From NCBI GenBank assembly GCA_030429235.1, contig JAUIDB010000003.1:159281-223280 (forward strand): a DNA stretch of 64,000 nucleotides. The letters are read 5' to 3'. A program made the position numbers and the translations under genes. Positions within the stretch are counted from its first letter, which is position 1. Every line of letters starts with the position of its first letter. Positions 1 through 9,181 of the stretch are shown one piece after another. The stretch comes from Thermoanaerobaculia bacterium. GTDB taxonomy: Bacteria > Acidobacteriota > Thermoanaerobaculia > Multivoradales > JAIOJS01. A model generated the notes under the pieces. That model ran no database searches. It was given only the letters and a program-made list of their open reading frames with translations, and was not told the DNA's origin.

Positions 1-934
1 CAGTCGAGTAGTAGTCGTACTCGGCCCCGATGTCGGCCAGGACCAGGTCGCCGTCTTCCATCTGGCGGTTGTTCTGGAAGTAGTGCCAGATGTTGGCGTT
101 GGGGCCCGAGGCGACGATATTGTCCCAGGCCAACCGGGCCGCGCCCCCTCGCTTCATGACGAACTCCGCCACCGCCGAGATCTCGTATTCGTAACGCCCG
201 GGACGCGTGTGGCGAATCGCCTCCATCACGGCCTCCGCCGAGAGTTTGCCACTGGCCCGGAGCGAAGCGATCTCGCGCTCGCTCTTGACCCGGCGCAGCG
301 CATGCACGACCGAATCATGGCTCGCGACGTCGAGGGTCGGGATGCGGTCTCGCAACCACTGGATCATGCGCGCCTCGCGTGACAGCACACCATCCCAGGG
401 AACCTGACCCGCCAGCAGATGGCCGAGTGCATTGTCGACCGCGGGAAGCTCTTCCGGGAAGGAGGAGAGGTACACCTTGGGCGGCGCATCCGAGTAGAAC
501 TGGCGGAAGGTCAAGCCCCCCAGCAGGGAGCGCGTCAGTTCATCGATGTACTGGATCGAGTCGAGGCCGGTGGCCTCGACCGCTTCGTCCCCAGGCTGCA
601 ACTGGGGCCCTTCGACCCGGATGTCTCGGTCGGAGAAACGGGGCAGGAACAGGCTACTGCGCTTGCTCCGGCCGTCGAGGAGCAGGACAGCGTTGGGCGT
701 CTCGACTCCGGTGAAGTAGTAGAAGCTGTTGTTCTGACGGAAGCCGAGGTAGTCGGCTCGCGACTGCGCCCCGAGGAAAATCGCCATTCCATCGTCGATC
801 TTCTCGAAGAAGCGTGACCGTCGCGCCTCGTACTCCTCCTTCGGATACGGAGGGTCGAAACCGTCGAGGGCACCGGCCGGTGCCATCGGCAGGAACAGCG
901 TCACCAGAATCAGGCTCAGAATGGTCTTCCGCAT
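1..934 (-). CDS. Secreted aminopeptidase P-like peptidase (M24), C-terminus cut off by window edge
   Basis: This is the N-terminal part of an Xaa-Pro aminopeptidase-like metallopeptidase, which would trim X-Pro peptides outside the cytoplasm. Translation from ATG 934 opens with a signal peptide (MRKTILSLILVTLFLPMAPA). It continues into a creatinase/AMP_N domain (FFEKIDDGMAIFLGA, NNSFYYFTGV) and reaches the beginning of the pita-bread catalytic domain (ANIWHYFQNNRQMEDGDLVL, then ADIGAEYDYYST). The metal ligands and C-terminus lie beyond base 1, so activity cannot be judged. A GAGGAG ribosome binding site lies about 8 bases before the ATG. Family assignment is by recognition of these motifs. 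The exact peptide substrate is unknown. Confidence 0.85.
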   Translation of the reverse strand, partial: MRKTILSLILVTLFLPMAPAGALDGFDPPYPKEEYEARRSRFFEKIDDGMAIFLGAQSRADYLGFRQNNSFYYFTGVETPNAVLLLDGRSKRSSLFLPRFSDRDIRVEGPQLQPGDEAVEATGLDSIQYIDELTRSLLGGLTFRQFYSDAPPKVYLSSFPEELPAVDNALGHLLAGQVPWDGVLSREARMIQWLRDRIPTLDVASHDSVVHALRRVKSEREIASLRASGKLSAEAVMEAIRHTRPGRYEYEISAVAEFVMKRGGAARLAWDNIVASGPNANIWHYFQNNRQMEDGDLVLADIGAEYDYYST

Positions 935-1006
935 CGAACAACTCCTCATCAGATAGAACGCTCAGGCGTCGGGCCTTCGGGTCGCCAGCGGCTCCGCGCC
1001 ACGAAC

Positions 1007-2191
1007 TCAGCCGACGACGGGCAGGGGACTGCTAGCCAAGGCGCGGTTCTCGGCCGTGATGGCGTACCGGAATCGCTCGGCGACCTCGGCGGTATCCTCC
1101 GGCTCCACGAAACGCTCGTAGAGATTGGTACGCTGGCGCGGGCGGTACCCGGCCTGAACGATCAGGCGCTCCATCTCCTCCTGGCTCATCTTGAAGGCCG
1201 TGCCGGCAGCGGAAACGACGTTCTCTTCGATCATGATCGACCCCATGTCGTCGGCCCCGAACTTCAGTGCCAGTTGGCCGATCTTCTTGCCCTGGGTCAC
1301 CCAGCTCGTCTGGAAGTGCTGGACGTTGTCGAGGAAAAGGCGCGTGACGGCCAGTGTCCTGAGGTACTCGTGGGCATAGGTTTCCGGAACCAGTGGCATG
1401 TCGGTGTTGTCGTGCTGGAAGGTCCAGGAGATGAAGGCGGTGAACCCGCCGGTCTCGTCCTGGAGATCGCGAATGCGCTGGAGGTGCTCGAGGCGGGGTT
1501 CGAGCCCTTCGCCCATGCCGTACATCATGGTCGCCGAGGTGCGCAGTCCGACGAGGTGTGCCTGACGATTGATGTCGATCCATTCGTCGGCGGTGCACTT
1601 CGGAAGCGCCAAGACCTCCTTGCGGATGCCGTCCGACAGAAGCTCCGCTCCCCCACCGGGAATCGACATCAGCCCAGCGTCCTTCAGCCGAGCCACGACC
1701 TCGGCGAAGGACAGCCGCTCCTTGCGCGCGATGAACTTGACCTCGGGCGGCGAGAAGGCATGCACGTGGATCTCGGGATACTCACGCCGGATGAAGCGGA
1801 GGAGGTCCTCGTAGTAGTCGATGCCGAGGTCGGGATGGACCCCACCCTGCATCAGGATGCCGGTTCCGTTGAGCGCCAGGGTCTCCTCGATCTTGCGCCC
1901 GATCTCTTCGTGCGAGAGCAGATACCCTTCGGGGTCACCAGGAGCGCGATAGAAAGCACAGAACCGGCACTTGTAGACGCACACGTTGGTGTAGTTGATG
2001 TTGCGATCGATGTTGTAGGTCGCAACCTCGGGATCGTTGTGACGCCGACGCACGGCGTCCGCCGCGATGCCTAGTTCGAGCAGATCGCTGTCGAGAAGGA
2101 GCCGGTGGGCAGCGCCGAGGTCGAGACGGCGCCCCTCCTGCACATCGAGGAGGAGTTCGGCCACGGAACGAGAGCTGGGTGACGCATCCAT
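1007..2191 (-). CDS. mqnC: Cyclic dehypoxanthinyl futalosine synthase MqnC (radical SAM)
   Basis: This 394-residue radical SAM enzyme of the futalosine route to menaquinone cyclises dehypoxanthine futalosine. The [4Fe-4S]/SAM motif CX3CX2C is visible in NVCVYKCRFCAFYRAPGD. Further family signatures are GILMQGGVHPDLGIDYYE, HAFSPPEV, SIPGGGAELL and FISWTFQHDNT. The last of these separates MqnC from its paralogue MqnE, which has a different segment at that place. Length fits the family. The ATG at 2191 was chosen because the conserved part begins soon after it. An upstream ATG at 2209 is possible, and neither has a strong ribosome binding site. The other menaquinone genes are not in the window. 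Menaquinone would be the natural electron acceptor for the Nqr complex encoded nearby. Confidence 0.93.
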   Translation of the reverse strand: MDASPSSRSVAELLLDVQEGRRLDLGAAHRLLLDSDLLELGIAADAVRRRHNDPEVATYNIDRNINYTNVCVYKCRFCAFYRAPGDPEGYLLSHEEIGRKIEETLALNGTGILMQGGVHPDLGIDYYEDLLRFIRREYPEIHVHAFSPPEVKFIARKERLSFAEVVARLKDAGLMSIPGGGAELLSDGIRKEVLALPKCTADEWIDINRQAHLVGLRTSATMMYGMGEGLEPRLEHLQRIRDLQDETGGFTAFISWTFQHDNTDMPLVPETYAHEYLRTLAVTRLFLDNVQHFQTSWVTQGKKIGQLALKFGADDMGSIMIEENVVSAAGTAFKMSQEEMERLIVQAGYRPRQRTNLYERFVEPEDTAEVAERFRYAITAENRALASSPLPVVG

Positions 2192-2298
2192 AGCGCCGTA
2201 CTCTAGCATCTGCGTCCGGACCGTCGTCGTCGAAATCGACCAAAGTCCGACTGGCGGCCGGCCCCGAATCACGAAGCCAGCCGCCAGCCGTTTCCGGC

Positions 2299-2664
2299 TC
2301 AGACTTCGAGTCCGGCCTCGGCCGTAGCCAACTTGTGACGGGCCATGGCCAGATTGCTCTTCTGTCGGTCGAGTACCAGGTAGAGAAACAGGTTCGAGGC
2401 CGACACCAGCGGTCGAATCAGGTGGTACTGGGTCCCCAGGGTGATGAGAATGTCCTCGATCGTGGTCTCGAGACCGAGGTTCTGCATCACCTGCATCTTG
2501 GCCTGCACGACCTGGGTGTTGCCGGCCGCGGCGACCTCGAGGTTGAAGTCGTCGCCGCCTCCGGCCTGCCCGAGCGACATGCCGCTCTCGTAGTCCACGA
2601 GGGAACAGGCGCTCGCCCCGTCGATGCTCATCAGACTCTTCAAGGTCTCTTTCACGTTTGCCAT
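2299..2664 (-). CDS. Probable internally initiated stand-alone roadblock/LC7 protein
   Basis: Within the REC-DUF4388-roadblock gene and in the same frame, an ATG at 2664 starts exactly at the roadblock domain. It is preceded by AAAGGAG with a 6-base spacer, one of the best ribosome binding sites in the window. The product would be a 121-residue free roadblock protein, a size typical of stand-alone MglB-like or roadblock proteins. The preceding linker has no domain, so the Shine-Dalgarno sequence is not forced by conserved coding sequence. I infer that both the fusion and the free domain are made, allowing mixed dimers. No experimental support is available here. Confidence 0.5.
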   Translation of the reverse strand: MANVKETLKSLMSIDGASACSLVDYESGMSLGQAGGGDDFNLEVAAAGNTQVVQAKMQVMQNLGLETTIEDILITLGTQYHLIRPLVSASNLFLYLVLDRQKSNLAMARHKLATAEAGLEV

Positions 2665-3444
2665 GGGGTGCTCCTTTCGAGCGTTGGATTGGGTCGGGTT
2701 TGGTTCTGGCTCACCGGCCTCTGACCCAGACGAGGGCACGGGAGCGTCACGGAAACTCTGTTCATCTTGGTTGCTTTCATCGAGGGCCCGGGCTGCGTCG
2801 AGCAACAGATGGCTCAGGGGCAAAGTGGTCCGGCGTCGACGAGAACCGGGAATCTCGTGCAGGACCAGGACCACTCCTTGCCAGCCGAGAATGTCGAGAG
2901 CGGCTCGGTCTCCCTCGACCTCCTCGGTGACGGCATCGATCAGCTGCCCATCCTCGAACACGAGGTCACCCTGTCGCCCTTCCGACCGGACCCTGAGGAG
3001 ACAGGTTTTCCCCTCGAGTTCCAGGAGTTGGGTGAAGCCGGCCACGGTGAGTCCATCGAGCACGCTCTCGGGGTGACTGAGGGCGGCTCGCACGAGCTCG
3101 ATCAGCGTCGTCAGGTCGATCGGCTTCTCGAGGCAGGCGATCGCCCCGAGCTGGCGAACCGCCCTCTCGGTCTCGTCGGTGAGGTAGGCGCTGACGACCA
3201 TGACCCTACCCCCGAACTCGGCTTGAGAAATCCCAGCCAACATCTCCACGCCACCGATCCCCGGCATGTTGAGATCCGTCACGACCAGGTCGAAACGGGT
3301 CGCGCCGAGCTTCTCTAGAGCTTCGCCACCGTCCCCGGCCGTATCAACTTCGGAGAACCCCTCGGCCGCGAGAGCCTCAGCCACGCTGCTGAGGAACAGT
3401 GGCTCATCGTCAACGACGAGAATTCTCTTCTGGCTATCAGCTTC
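2299..3444 (-). CDS. Response regulator fusion: REC - DUF4388 - roadblock/LC7
   Basis: This 381-residue signalling protein has three parts. A receiver domain spans roughly residues 6-120 ([10 protein letters not shown], phospho-acceptor segment [18 protein letters not shown]). A DUF4388-like module follows at roughly 125-225 ([32 protein letters not shown]), then an acidic Pro/Ser/Glu linker. A roadblock/LC7 domain occupies about 261-381 ([20 protein letters not shown]). Such proteins usually act in gliding, polarity or GTPase-linked signalling in Myxococcota and Acidobacteriota. The partner here is unknown. GTG 3444 places about seven residues before the receiver beta-strand. A TTG at 3492 is an alternative. 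It lies beside a histidine kinase and an NtrC-type regulator on the same strand. A second start inside the gene is described separately. Confidence 0.8.
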   Translation of the reverse strand, partial: EADSQKRILVVDDEPLFLSSVAEALAAEGFSEVDTAGDGGEALEKLGATRFDLVVTDLNMPGIGGVEMLAGISQAEFGGRVMVVSAYLTDETERAVRQLGAIACLEKPIDLTTLIELVRAALSHPESVLDGLTVAGFTQLLELEGKTCLLRVRSEGRQGDLVFEDGQLIDAVTEEVEGDRAALDILGWQGVVLVLHEIPGSRRRRTTLPLSHLLLDAARALDESNQDEQSFRDAPVPSSGSEAGEPEPNPTQSNARKEHPMANVKETLKSLMSIDGASACSLVDYESGMSLGQAGGGDDFNLEVAAAGNTQVVQAKMQVMQNLGLETTIEDILITLGTQYHLIRPLVSASNLFLYLVLDRQKSNLAMARHKLATAEAGLEV

Positions 3445-3561
3445 CACACGGATCCAGATAGCAGCCTGCGTGCCAGCGACACAAGAGCCCAAGGATGAGG
3501 ACTCAGGCCGATTTCCCCCTTCAGCAGGACCACGAGGGAGCGCCCAAAATGAGCGACCCGC

Positions 3562-4884
3562 TCACTCTGACCGCAGTGATCTCAGCTTCCGCCGGAGAGT
3601 CGATACCCCGATTCCGAGGGCTTCTGCGGTGCGTTGGCGATGGCCGTCGAAATGGCTCAGGACGGCCAGGATGTGGCGCTTCTCCAGGGTGTCGAGGCGT
3701 TCCACGCTCCCCGACCCGTTCCCAGCCTCGACGGCGACCGCAGGAAGCGACACCGCTGGGAGCAGACTCGAAGGTCGAAGCGCGAGAGGCTCGTGCAAGA
3801 GGACCGACCGTTCGAGAAGGTTGCGGAGTTCTCGCACGTTGCCGGGCCACGGGTACTGGGCCATGCGCTCGATCTCTCCCGGTGCCAGGGCCAACGGGTG
3901 GACACCAAACGACTGCAGCAGGAAATCGACAAGCGCCGGTAGGTCGCCGAGACGGTCGCGTAGGGGAGGTACTCGCAAGCGACCGATGTCGAGCCGGAAG
4001 AAGAGATCGGAACGGAACGCTCCTTCGGCCATCGCCTGTTCGAGGTCACGATTGGTCGCCGAGATGATCCGCACGTCGAAGCGCCGCGGCTTCGAACCCC
4101 CGACGCGACGCGACTCCCCGTCCTCCAGAACCCCGAGGAGCTTCGCCTGCACGGCCGGCGACAGTTCTCCGATCTCATCGAGGAAGAGGGTGCCTCCGTG
4201 CGCGAGTTCGAACAACCCAGTCCGCGACGCGGTCGCTCCGGTAAAGGCACCTCGCTCGACCCCGAAGAGCTCGGCTTCCACCAATCCCTCGGGGAGGGCA
4301 GCGCAGTTCAACTTGACGAAGGGTCGCTCGTCGCCGCGCACGTAGTGCACCGCCTTGGCGATCAGCGACTTGCCCGAACCGGTCTCGCCCGTGATCAGGA
4401 CGGGACAGTCGGATTGGCCGATCCGCTCGACCAGGGATCGAGTCGCCTGCAGTCCCTGCCCCACCAGACGGAGCCGCGAACGGTCCGACTCCGTACGTCG
4501 ACGATGCAGAGCATCGACCTGCTCCAGCCTCAGCGACTCGGCACTGCGCAACACGGCATGCCGCACGACCTCGAGTTCGACCGGCTTGGAGAGGTAGTCA
4601 TCAATCCGCAACCTCAGCGCCTGCACCGCGTCTCCGATTCGGGGATGCCCGGTGACCATGAGGATCCGGGTCGGTAGGCCCTGCTCCAGAATCTCCTGCG
4701 CCAGATCTAGCCCCTCTCCATCCGGCAGTTGCTGATCGAGAATGACGACCTGTGGACCCACCGCCAGCACCCCTCTCGCCTCCGCCAGCGTGAAAGCGCT
4801 GCGCACGTCGTGATCGTCCCGAGCCAGGTAGGTGGCCACCATCTCGCACCAGAGTTGGTTGTCGTCGACGACGAGGACCTTCAA
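3562..4884 (-). CDS. NtrC-family sigma54-dependent response regulator
   Basis: This 440-residue transcription activator has three domains. The receiver domain (residues 1-120) starts MKVLVVDDNQLW and carries phospho-acceptor Asp50 in VVILDQQLPDG. The AAA+ sigma54-interaction domain (about 140-370) has Walker A GETGSGKS, the sigma54-contacting loop RGAFTGA and Walker B GGTLFLDEIGEL, followed by YPWPGNVREL. A Fis-type helix-turn-helix ends the protein (TAEALGIGVSTLRRKL). All parts needed for ATP-driven open-complex formation are present. Its start overlaps the stop of the histidine kinase gene by four bases (ATGA), so the two are almost certainly a two-component pair. Targets are unknown. No clear -24/-12 promoter was identified in the window. 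Confidence 0.95.
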   Translation of the reverse strand: MKVLVVDDNQLWCEMVATYLARDDHDVRSAFTLAEARGVLAVGPQVVILDQQLPDGEGLDLAQEILEQGLPTRILMVTGHPRIGDAVQALRLRIDDYLSKPVELEVVRHAVLRSAESLRLEQVDALHRRRTESDRSRLRLVGQGLQATRSLVERIGQSDCPVLITGETGSGKSLIAKAVHYVRGDERPFVKLNCAALPEGLVEAELFGVERGAFTGATASRTGLFELAHGGTLFLDEIGELSPAVQAKLLGVLEDGESRRVGGSKPRRFDVRIISATNRDLEQAMAEGAFRSDLFFRLDIGRLRVPPLRDRLGDLPALVDFLLQSFGVHPLALAPGEIERMAQYPWPGNVRELRNLLERSVLLHEPLALRPSSLLPAVSLPAVAVEAGNGSGSVERLDTLEKRHILAVLSHFDGHRQRTAEALGIGVSTLRRKLRSLRSE

Positions 4885-6368
4885 TCGTCCCTCCCCGCGG
4901 TCGCTCTCTGGGCGGGACGATCGGCGATTCCGAGATCGATGGTGACTGCCGTTCCCCCTTGGCGGTGCGAGTCGATGGAGAGTGTCCCGCGCATGCGATT
5001 GATCAGCTTGTTGACGATGCTGAGTCCCAGGCCGGCTCGCTTGGGTCGGGTCGTGTAGAAGGGGCCCACGACCCGCCCCAGATCCTCCTTCGGAATCCCT
5101 TCGCCGTTGTCGATCACCGAGAGAAACACCCGCCCCTCGACGGCGTGGGCCTCAAAGGTGATTTCAGGATCGTCGGTCGACGCGACGCCCTCGATGGCGT
5201 TCTGCACCAGGTGTCGAAGCGCGTGCAGGAGGCCGGACCGGTCGGCCATGACCTCGAGCTTGGTGGGTGGAAGACGAACCACCAGCTCGACTCCAGCGGC
5301 GGTGAGCTCTCGTTCGATCGCGCCATGCAGCTTCTCCACCACTTCTTGCAGCTCGAGCCGTTCGATATGGAACCGCTCGAACTGTCCGAAATTGCGGAGA
5401 GAGGCCAGTAGGAACTCCATGCGACCGACCTCGTCCAGGATGCGACTGACGTAGCCGGACTGACGTGACGAGAGGGGGTCCTGGTCCGACTCGAGAATCG
5501 TAAGCGCCGACTTGATCGAGTTGACCGGGTTTCCCAGCTCGTGCCGAATCACCGCAAACATCTGCTCCAGTTGGTCGACCTGACCGTGAGCCTTGGCGAT
5601 CGCTACCAGGCGGGTGCGCTCGGTGACGTCGCGACTGATCACCACGAACTCCGATACCTCCTCACCCTCGCTACGGACGGGCGAAATCGTGGTGAAGACC
5701 GTGCGGCGCTCGTTCCCCAACTGGATCTCATACTCGCGCTGCCAAGAATCCCCCCGGGTGAGCCTCCGTCGAGCCCAGGCGAGATCCTCGCGCGCGGCGG
5801 GGCAGCCGGGCAGGGTCCAGATCCGTCGGCCGAGGACCTCGTCGGCACTACACTTCGACCAGGCCAGGTACGCCGCGTTCACGTACCGCACTCGTCCCGT
5901 GGCATCGAAGATCACGACTTCGTCGAGCGTCTGGTCGAGAGCCAGGCGGAGTCGTCGGTTGTGCGCCAGCTCTTCGCTCTCGCGCGTGGCGTCTCGCTGC
6001 ACCGCAAAGTAGTGGGTCGCCTTCCCCTCGTCGTCGCGGATGGCTCGAATCCGCAGTTCCATGACGAAGGACTCCCCACCCTTTCGATAGTTGGTGAGTT
6101 GCCCGTCGAAGTCACCACCGCTCTGCAGGCACTTCTTCAGGCGCCGCAGGGCACCCAGCTGCGAGGTTCCGCCTTGGAGGAAGCGCGGGGAGCGTCCGAT
6201 GACCTCGCTCGCGAGATAGCCGGTCATCTCGGTGAAGGCCTGGTTCACGTAGACGATCTGTGGACCTGGGGAATCCAGGTCCGCCGTCGTGATCATGAAC
6301 GACTCGTCGATCAGGTTTGCCGCGCGAACCAGCAAAGGGATCGAAGCAAGGGTCCTGTCTAGCTCCAT
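4881..6368 (-). CDS. PAS-PAS sensor histidine kinase, partner of the NtrC-type regulator
   Basis: This 495-residue soluble kinase has no membrane segments, so it probably senses a cytoplasmic cue. PAS1 (about 15-140) is LOV-like in its conserved segment GRSPRFLQGG and in NYRKGGESF, but the photoactive cysteine position is a proline. PAS2 (about 150-260) includes YVNAAYLAWSKCSADEVLGR. The dimerisation/H-box is AVIRHELGNPVNSIKSA. The ATPase domain has N-box HLVQNAIEG, G1 DNGEGIP and G2 AGLGLSIV. ATG 6368 is preferred over GTG 6383 because a G-rich ribosome binding site precedes it closely. It is translationally coupled by overlap to the downstream NtrC-type regulator. The signal is unknown. Confidence 0.92.
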   Translation of the reverse strand: MELDRTLASIPLLVRAANLIDESFMITTADLDSPGPQIVYVNQAFTEMTGYLASEVIGRSPRFLQGGTSQLGALRRLKKCLQSGGDFDGQLTNYRKGGESFVMELRIRAIRDDEGKATHYFAVQRDATRESEELAHNRRLRLALDQTLDEVVIFDATGRVRYVNAAYLAWSKCSADEVLGRRIWTLPGCPAAREDLAWARRRLTRGDSWQREYEIQLGNERRTVFTTISPVRSEGEEVSEFVVISRDVTERTRLVAIAKAHGQVDQLEQMFAVIRHELGNPVNSIKSALTILESDQDPLSSRQSGYVSRILDEVGRMEFLLASLRNFGQFERFHIERLELQEVVEKLHGAIERELTAAGVELVVRLPPTKLEVMADRSGLLHALRHLVQNAIEGVASTDDPEITFEAHAVEGRVFLSVIDNGEGIPKEDLGRVVGPFYTTRPKRAGLGLSIVNKLINRMRGTLSIDSHRQGGTAVTIDLGIADRPAQRATAGRDD

Positions 6369-6644
6369 TGGGCTCACCCCCACAGTAATCAGATGCGGCG
6401 GAGCCTAACATACCTCCACCAGGCAGGTTCTACCGTCCTAAGGGTTAGAATAACGCCTGCCCAGGCGAACAGGGATCGTCAGGCGGCTAGAGACACTGGC
6501 GTCCCTAGACTCCCGCCCATCGGGGGCCAGCTCCCCGTCGAAACAGCTACCTTGGTCCGGGGCCGGAGCGTCCTTCCTACCCAGAGGCTGGCCAGCACCT
6601 GAGTCCGAGCACTCTCTTCAGGGTGTCGCGACCAGATCAGAGGC

Positions 6645-6821
6645 CTATTGAGTCTCCCGTCTCCGGGGACAGGTGGCGCAGCTCATCGGCTCGCCGTCGG
6701 GACCAAGCACCTCGGGACCGCCGCAGGAACCTCGCAGGCAGGGACGTTGGAACATCACTCCAACCGCCATGATCGCCATGGCGCATCCGATGATCAGTGC
6801 AGCGAGGATCAGGGTTCCCAT
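6645..6821 (-). CDS. nqrM: Na+-NQR maturation protein NqrM (DUF539)
   Basis: This 58-residue protein has one N-terminal membrane helix (residues about 3-24) followed by a cytoplasmic tail with four cysteines (Cys28, Cys33, Cys48, Cys51) in RPCLRGSCGG and SCATCP. This arrangement is that of NqrM, which is needed to assemble the iron centre held by NqrD and NqrE. It follows apbE by 21 bases on the same strand. This is the same gene order (nqrA-F, apbE, nqrM) known from Vibrio, and it strongly supports the call despite the small size. No strong ribosome binding site is visible, so translation may be coupled to apbE. Confidence 0.85.
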   Translation of the reverse strand: MGTLILAALIIGCAMAIMAVGVMFQRPCLRGSCGGPEVLGPDGEPMSCATCPRRRETQ

Positions 6822-6842
6822 CACGCGTCGATTCTAACAGGT

Positions 6843-7937
6843 CTAGTGGGAAGCGACTGCTCCCGCGGAGACCAGGGCAAATTGGCCAAACCGAGGCGTT
6901 GCTTCGTGGCGGTAGGAGCCATCTGCCTCACGAAACAGAAAGAGGGCAGCGAGACTCTCCTCCCGAGCCAAGTCGACTCCGTCGGCACCGAGGACGAGGA
7001 GCGCCGTAGCCCAGGCATCGGCAGCGGCACATCGTTCACTCACCACACTCACCGATGCGAGCCGGTGTGCGATCGGGCGCCCGGTACGCGGATCGATGGT
7101 GTGGGAGAGGCGCTTCCCGTCGAGCTCCCAGTAGTTGCGATAGTCGCCCGAAGTCGCGAGCGACCACCCGGCGAGTTCTACCAGGCTGTGGAGTTCCCGA
7201 CCGGATGCCTCGGGGACCTCGATCGCGATGCGCCAGGGCACGCCATCGAGATTGTGACCCGAGGTCCGCACCTCGCCTCCGACCTCGACCATGTAGCGAT
7301 CGACCTCGAGTTCGTCTTCGAGCGCGACCGCCACCGCGTCGACCGCGTACCCCTTGGCAATCCCTGAGAGATCGATCGATAGTGCGGGTTCGCTCTTCTG
7401 CAGAAGCCAGTGCGTCCCTTCGTCGGACTGCGCCGCCTCGGCTCGCAGTTTCTCGAAACCGATCGAGGTGCGCAACGCCTCGAGATCCTGCTGGGTGGGA
7501 GCCTCCAGGACCTCGCCCTGAGGACCGAATCCCCAGGCGTCGACCAGCGGCGAGACCGTGGCGTCGAAGCTGCCCCCCGATCGCTCGCTGATCTCGTTCG
7601 CGAGCCCGACGACCGCAAAGAGTGGCTGCGAGACGGCAAAGGGCACGGTGGACTGATGCCGGTTGAACCGAGAGACCTCCGAGTCGGCCTTCCAAGTCGA
7701 CATCGACCGGTCGACGAGGTCGAGCGCAGTCTCGACCGTCGCCCGCAGCTCGGCCTCGAGGGGAGCCGACTCGAGACCCCGCACGACCTTGACGGTGTAG
7801 GTCGTACCCATCGTCTCGCCCTGGATTGCCACCTCGTGGAACCGCGACGGCTCTCCGTCCGGGCGGCCGCAGGCTCCCAGCAGACAGCAGAGGACGAGGA
7901 GCCCGCCGTAGCGAACTCCTCCGCGACCGATCCGCAT
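6843..7937 (-). CDS. apbE: FAD:protein FMN transferase ApbE (lipoprotein)
   Basis: This 364-residue Mg2+-dependent enzyme attaches FMN through a phosphoester to threonine in the SGAT sites of NqrB and NqrC. It begins with a lipoprotein signal ending in LLGACG (lipobox cysteine), so it is anchored in the periplasm, where the flavinylated domains are exposed. Family motifs are GETMGTTYTVKVV, GSFDATVSPLVDAWGFGP, SIDLSGIAKGYAVD and LSHTIDPRTGRPI (metal and FAD site). It lies four bases after nqrF and before nqrM in one operon, so it serves this Nqr complex. Confidence 0.95.
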   Translation of the reverse strand: MRIGRGGVRYGGLLVLCCLLGACGRPDGEPSRFHEVAIQGETMGTTYTVKVVRGLESAPLEAELRATVETALDLVDRSMSTWKADSEVSRFNRHQSTVPFAVSQPLFAVVGLANEISERSGGSFDATVSPLVDAWGFGPQGEVLEAPTQQDLEALRTSIGFEKLRAEAAQSDEGTHWLLQKSEPALSIDLSGIAKGYAVDAVAVALEDELEVDRYMVEVGGEVRTSGHNLDGVPWRIAIEVPEASGRELHSLVELAGWSLATSGDYRNYWELDGKRLSHTIDPRTGRPIAHRLASVSVVSERCAAADAWATALLVLGADGVDLAREESLAALFLFREADGSYRHEATPRFGQFALVSAGAVASH

Positions 7938-7941
7938 CCGA

Positions 7942-9168
7942 CTATCCGAAGTCGTCGAAGAGGATGTTCTCGGGCTCGACCCCGAGGTCGTTCAGCATCT
8001 GCATGCACGCCTTGAGCATCATCGGTGGACCGCACAGGTAGTACTCGATGTCCTCGGGAGCCGGATGATCTTGCAGGTAGTTGTCGTGGAGTACCTGGTG
8101 GATGAACCCGGTATAACCGTCCCAGTTGTCCTCTTCGAGCGGTTCGGAGAGCGCCAGATGCCACTCGAAGTTGGGATTCTCGGCCTGGATCATGTCGAAG
8201 TCCTCCTGGTAGAAAGCCTCGCGCTTGCTGCGGGCTCCGTACCAGAACGTGACCTTGCGGTCGGTCGACAGCCGTCGGAACTGATCGAAGATGTGAGAGC
8301 GCATGGGCGCCATTCCGGCCCCACCCCCGATGAAGCACATCTCGGCGTCCGTCTCCTTGGCGAAGAATTCTCCGAACGGACCTGAAATCGTGACTTCGTC
8401 TCCCGGCTTCAGATTGAAGATGTAGGACGACATGATGCCGGGCGGGGTGCCTTCAGGCGCCCTCGGAGGGGGCGAGGCGATCCGGACGTTCAGCATGATG
8501 ACGCCACGTTCTTCGGGGTAGTTGGCCATGGAGTAGGCCCGGGTCACGGTCTCTTCGACCTTGGATACGTACTGCCACTGACTGTACTTGTCCCAGTCAC
8601 CGCGGTACTCCTCGGCGATGTCGAAGTTCTTGTACTCGACAACGTGGGGCGGACACTGGATCTGGATGTAGCCACCGGCCCGGAAAGGAACCGACTCCCC
8701 CTCGGGCAACTCGAGGATCAGCTCTTTGATGAACGTCGCGACGTTGTCGTTCGACTTCACCTTGCACTTCCACTGCTGGACCGAGAAGATCTCCGGCTCC
8801 AGCTCGATCTTCATGTCGGACTTCACCTTGACCTGGCAGGAGAGGCGACATCCCTCGCGGGCCTCACCTCGACTGATGTGGCTGGTCTCGGTGGGGAGCA
8901 TCGCCCCGCCACCTTCGAGCACGTCGACCTTGCAGACACCGCAGGTGCCCTTCCCGCCACACGCCGAAGGGATGAAGATCCGGTTGGCGGCCAGGGTGCC
9001 CAGCAGGGTGCCGCCAGCCTGAGTCACCAGCGTGTTGTCGGGATCGTCGTTGATCAGGATCTGAACGTCACCCATGGCCACGAGCCGGTTGCGGGCCACC
9101 ATCAGGACCCCCACCAGGGCCACGATGACGAAGGTGAACATGAATACGCCGAGCGCGATCGTCATCAT
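7942..9168 (-). CDS. nqrF: Na+-translocating NADH:quinone reductase subunit F
   Basis: This 408-residue entry subunit oxidises NADH. The order is one N-terminal membrane helix (about 5-27), a plant-type [2Fe-2S] domain with ligands in [12 protein letters not shown] and a later GCRLSC, an FAD domain with RAYSMANYP, and an NADH domain with [14 protein letters not shown] and YYLCGPPMM. The C-terminus is complete. Electrons pass from FAD to 2Fe-2S and on to the iron site in NqrD/E and the flavins of NqrC/NqrB. It sits between nqrE (13-base gap) and apbE. Length and motifs match NqrF rather than any Rnf subunit. Confidence 0.97.
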   Translation of the reverse strand: MMTIALGVFMFTFVIVALVGVLMVARNRLVAMGDVQILINDDPDNTLVTQAGGTLLGTLAANRIFIPSACGGKGTCGVCKVDVLEGGGAMLPTETSHISRGEAREGCRLSCQVKVKSDMKIELEPEIFSVQQWKCKVKSNDNVATFIKELILELPEGESVPFRAGGYIQIQCPPHVVEYKNFDIAEEYRGDWDKYSQWQYVSKVEETVTRAYSMANYPEERGVIMLNVRIASPPPRAPEGTPPGIMSSYIFNLKPGDEVTISGPFGEFFAKETDAEMCFIGGGAGMAPMRSHIFDQFRRLSTDRKVTFWYGARSKREAFYQEDFDMIQAENPNFEWHLALSEPLEEDNWDGYTGFIHQVLHDNYLQDHPAPEDIEYYLCGPPMMLKACMQMLNDLGVEPENILFDDFG

Positions 9169-9181
9169 CTGTCAGAGTCCC

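Noticed and set aside
1007..2191. MqnE (aminofutalosine synthase) for the radical SAM gene
   Set aside because: The FISWTFQHDNT segment and overall pattern fit MqnC.
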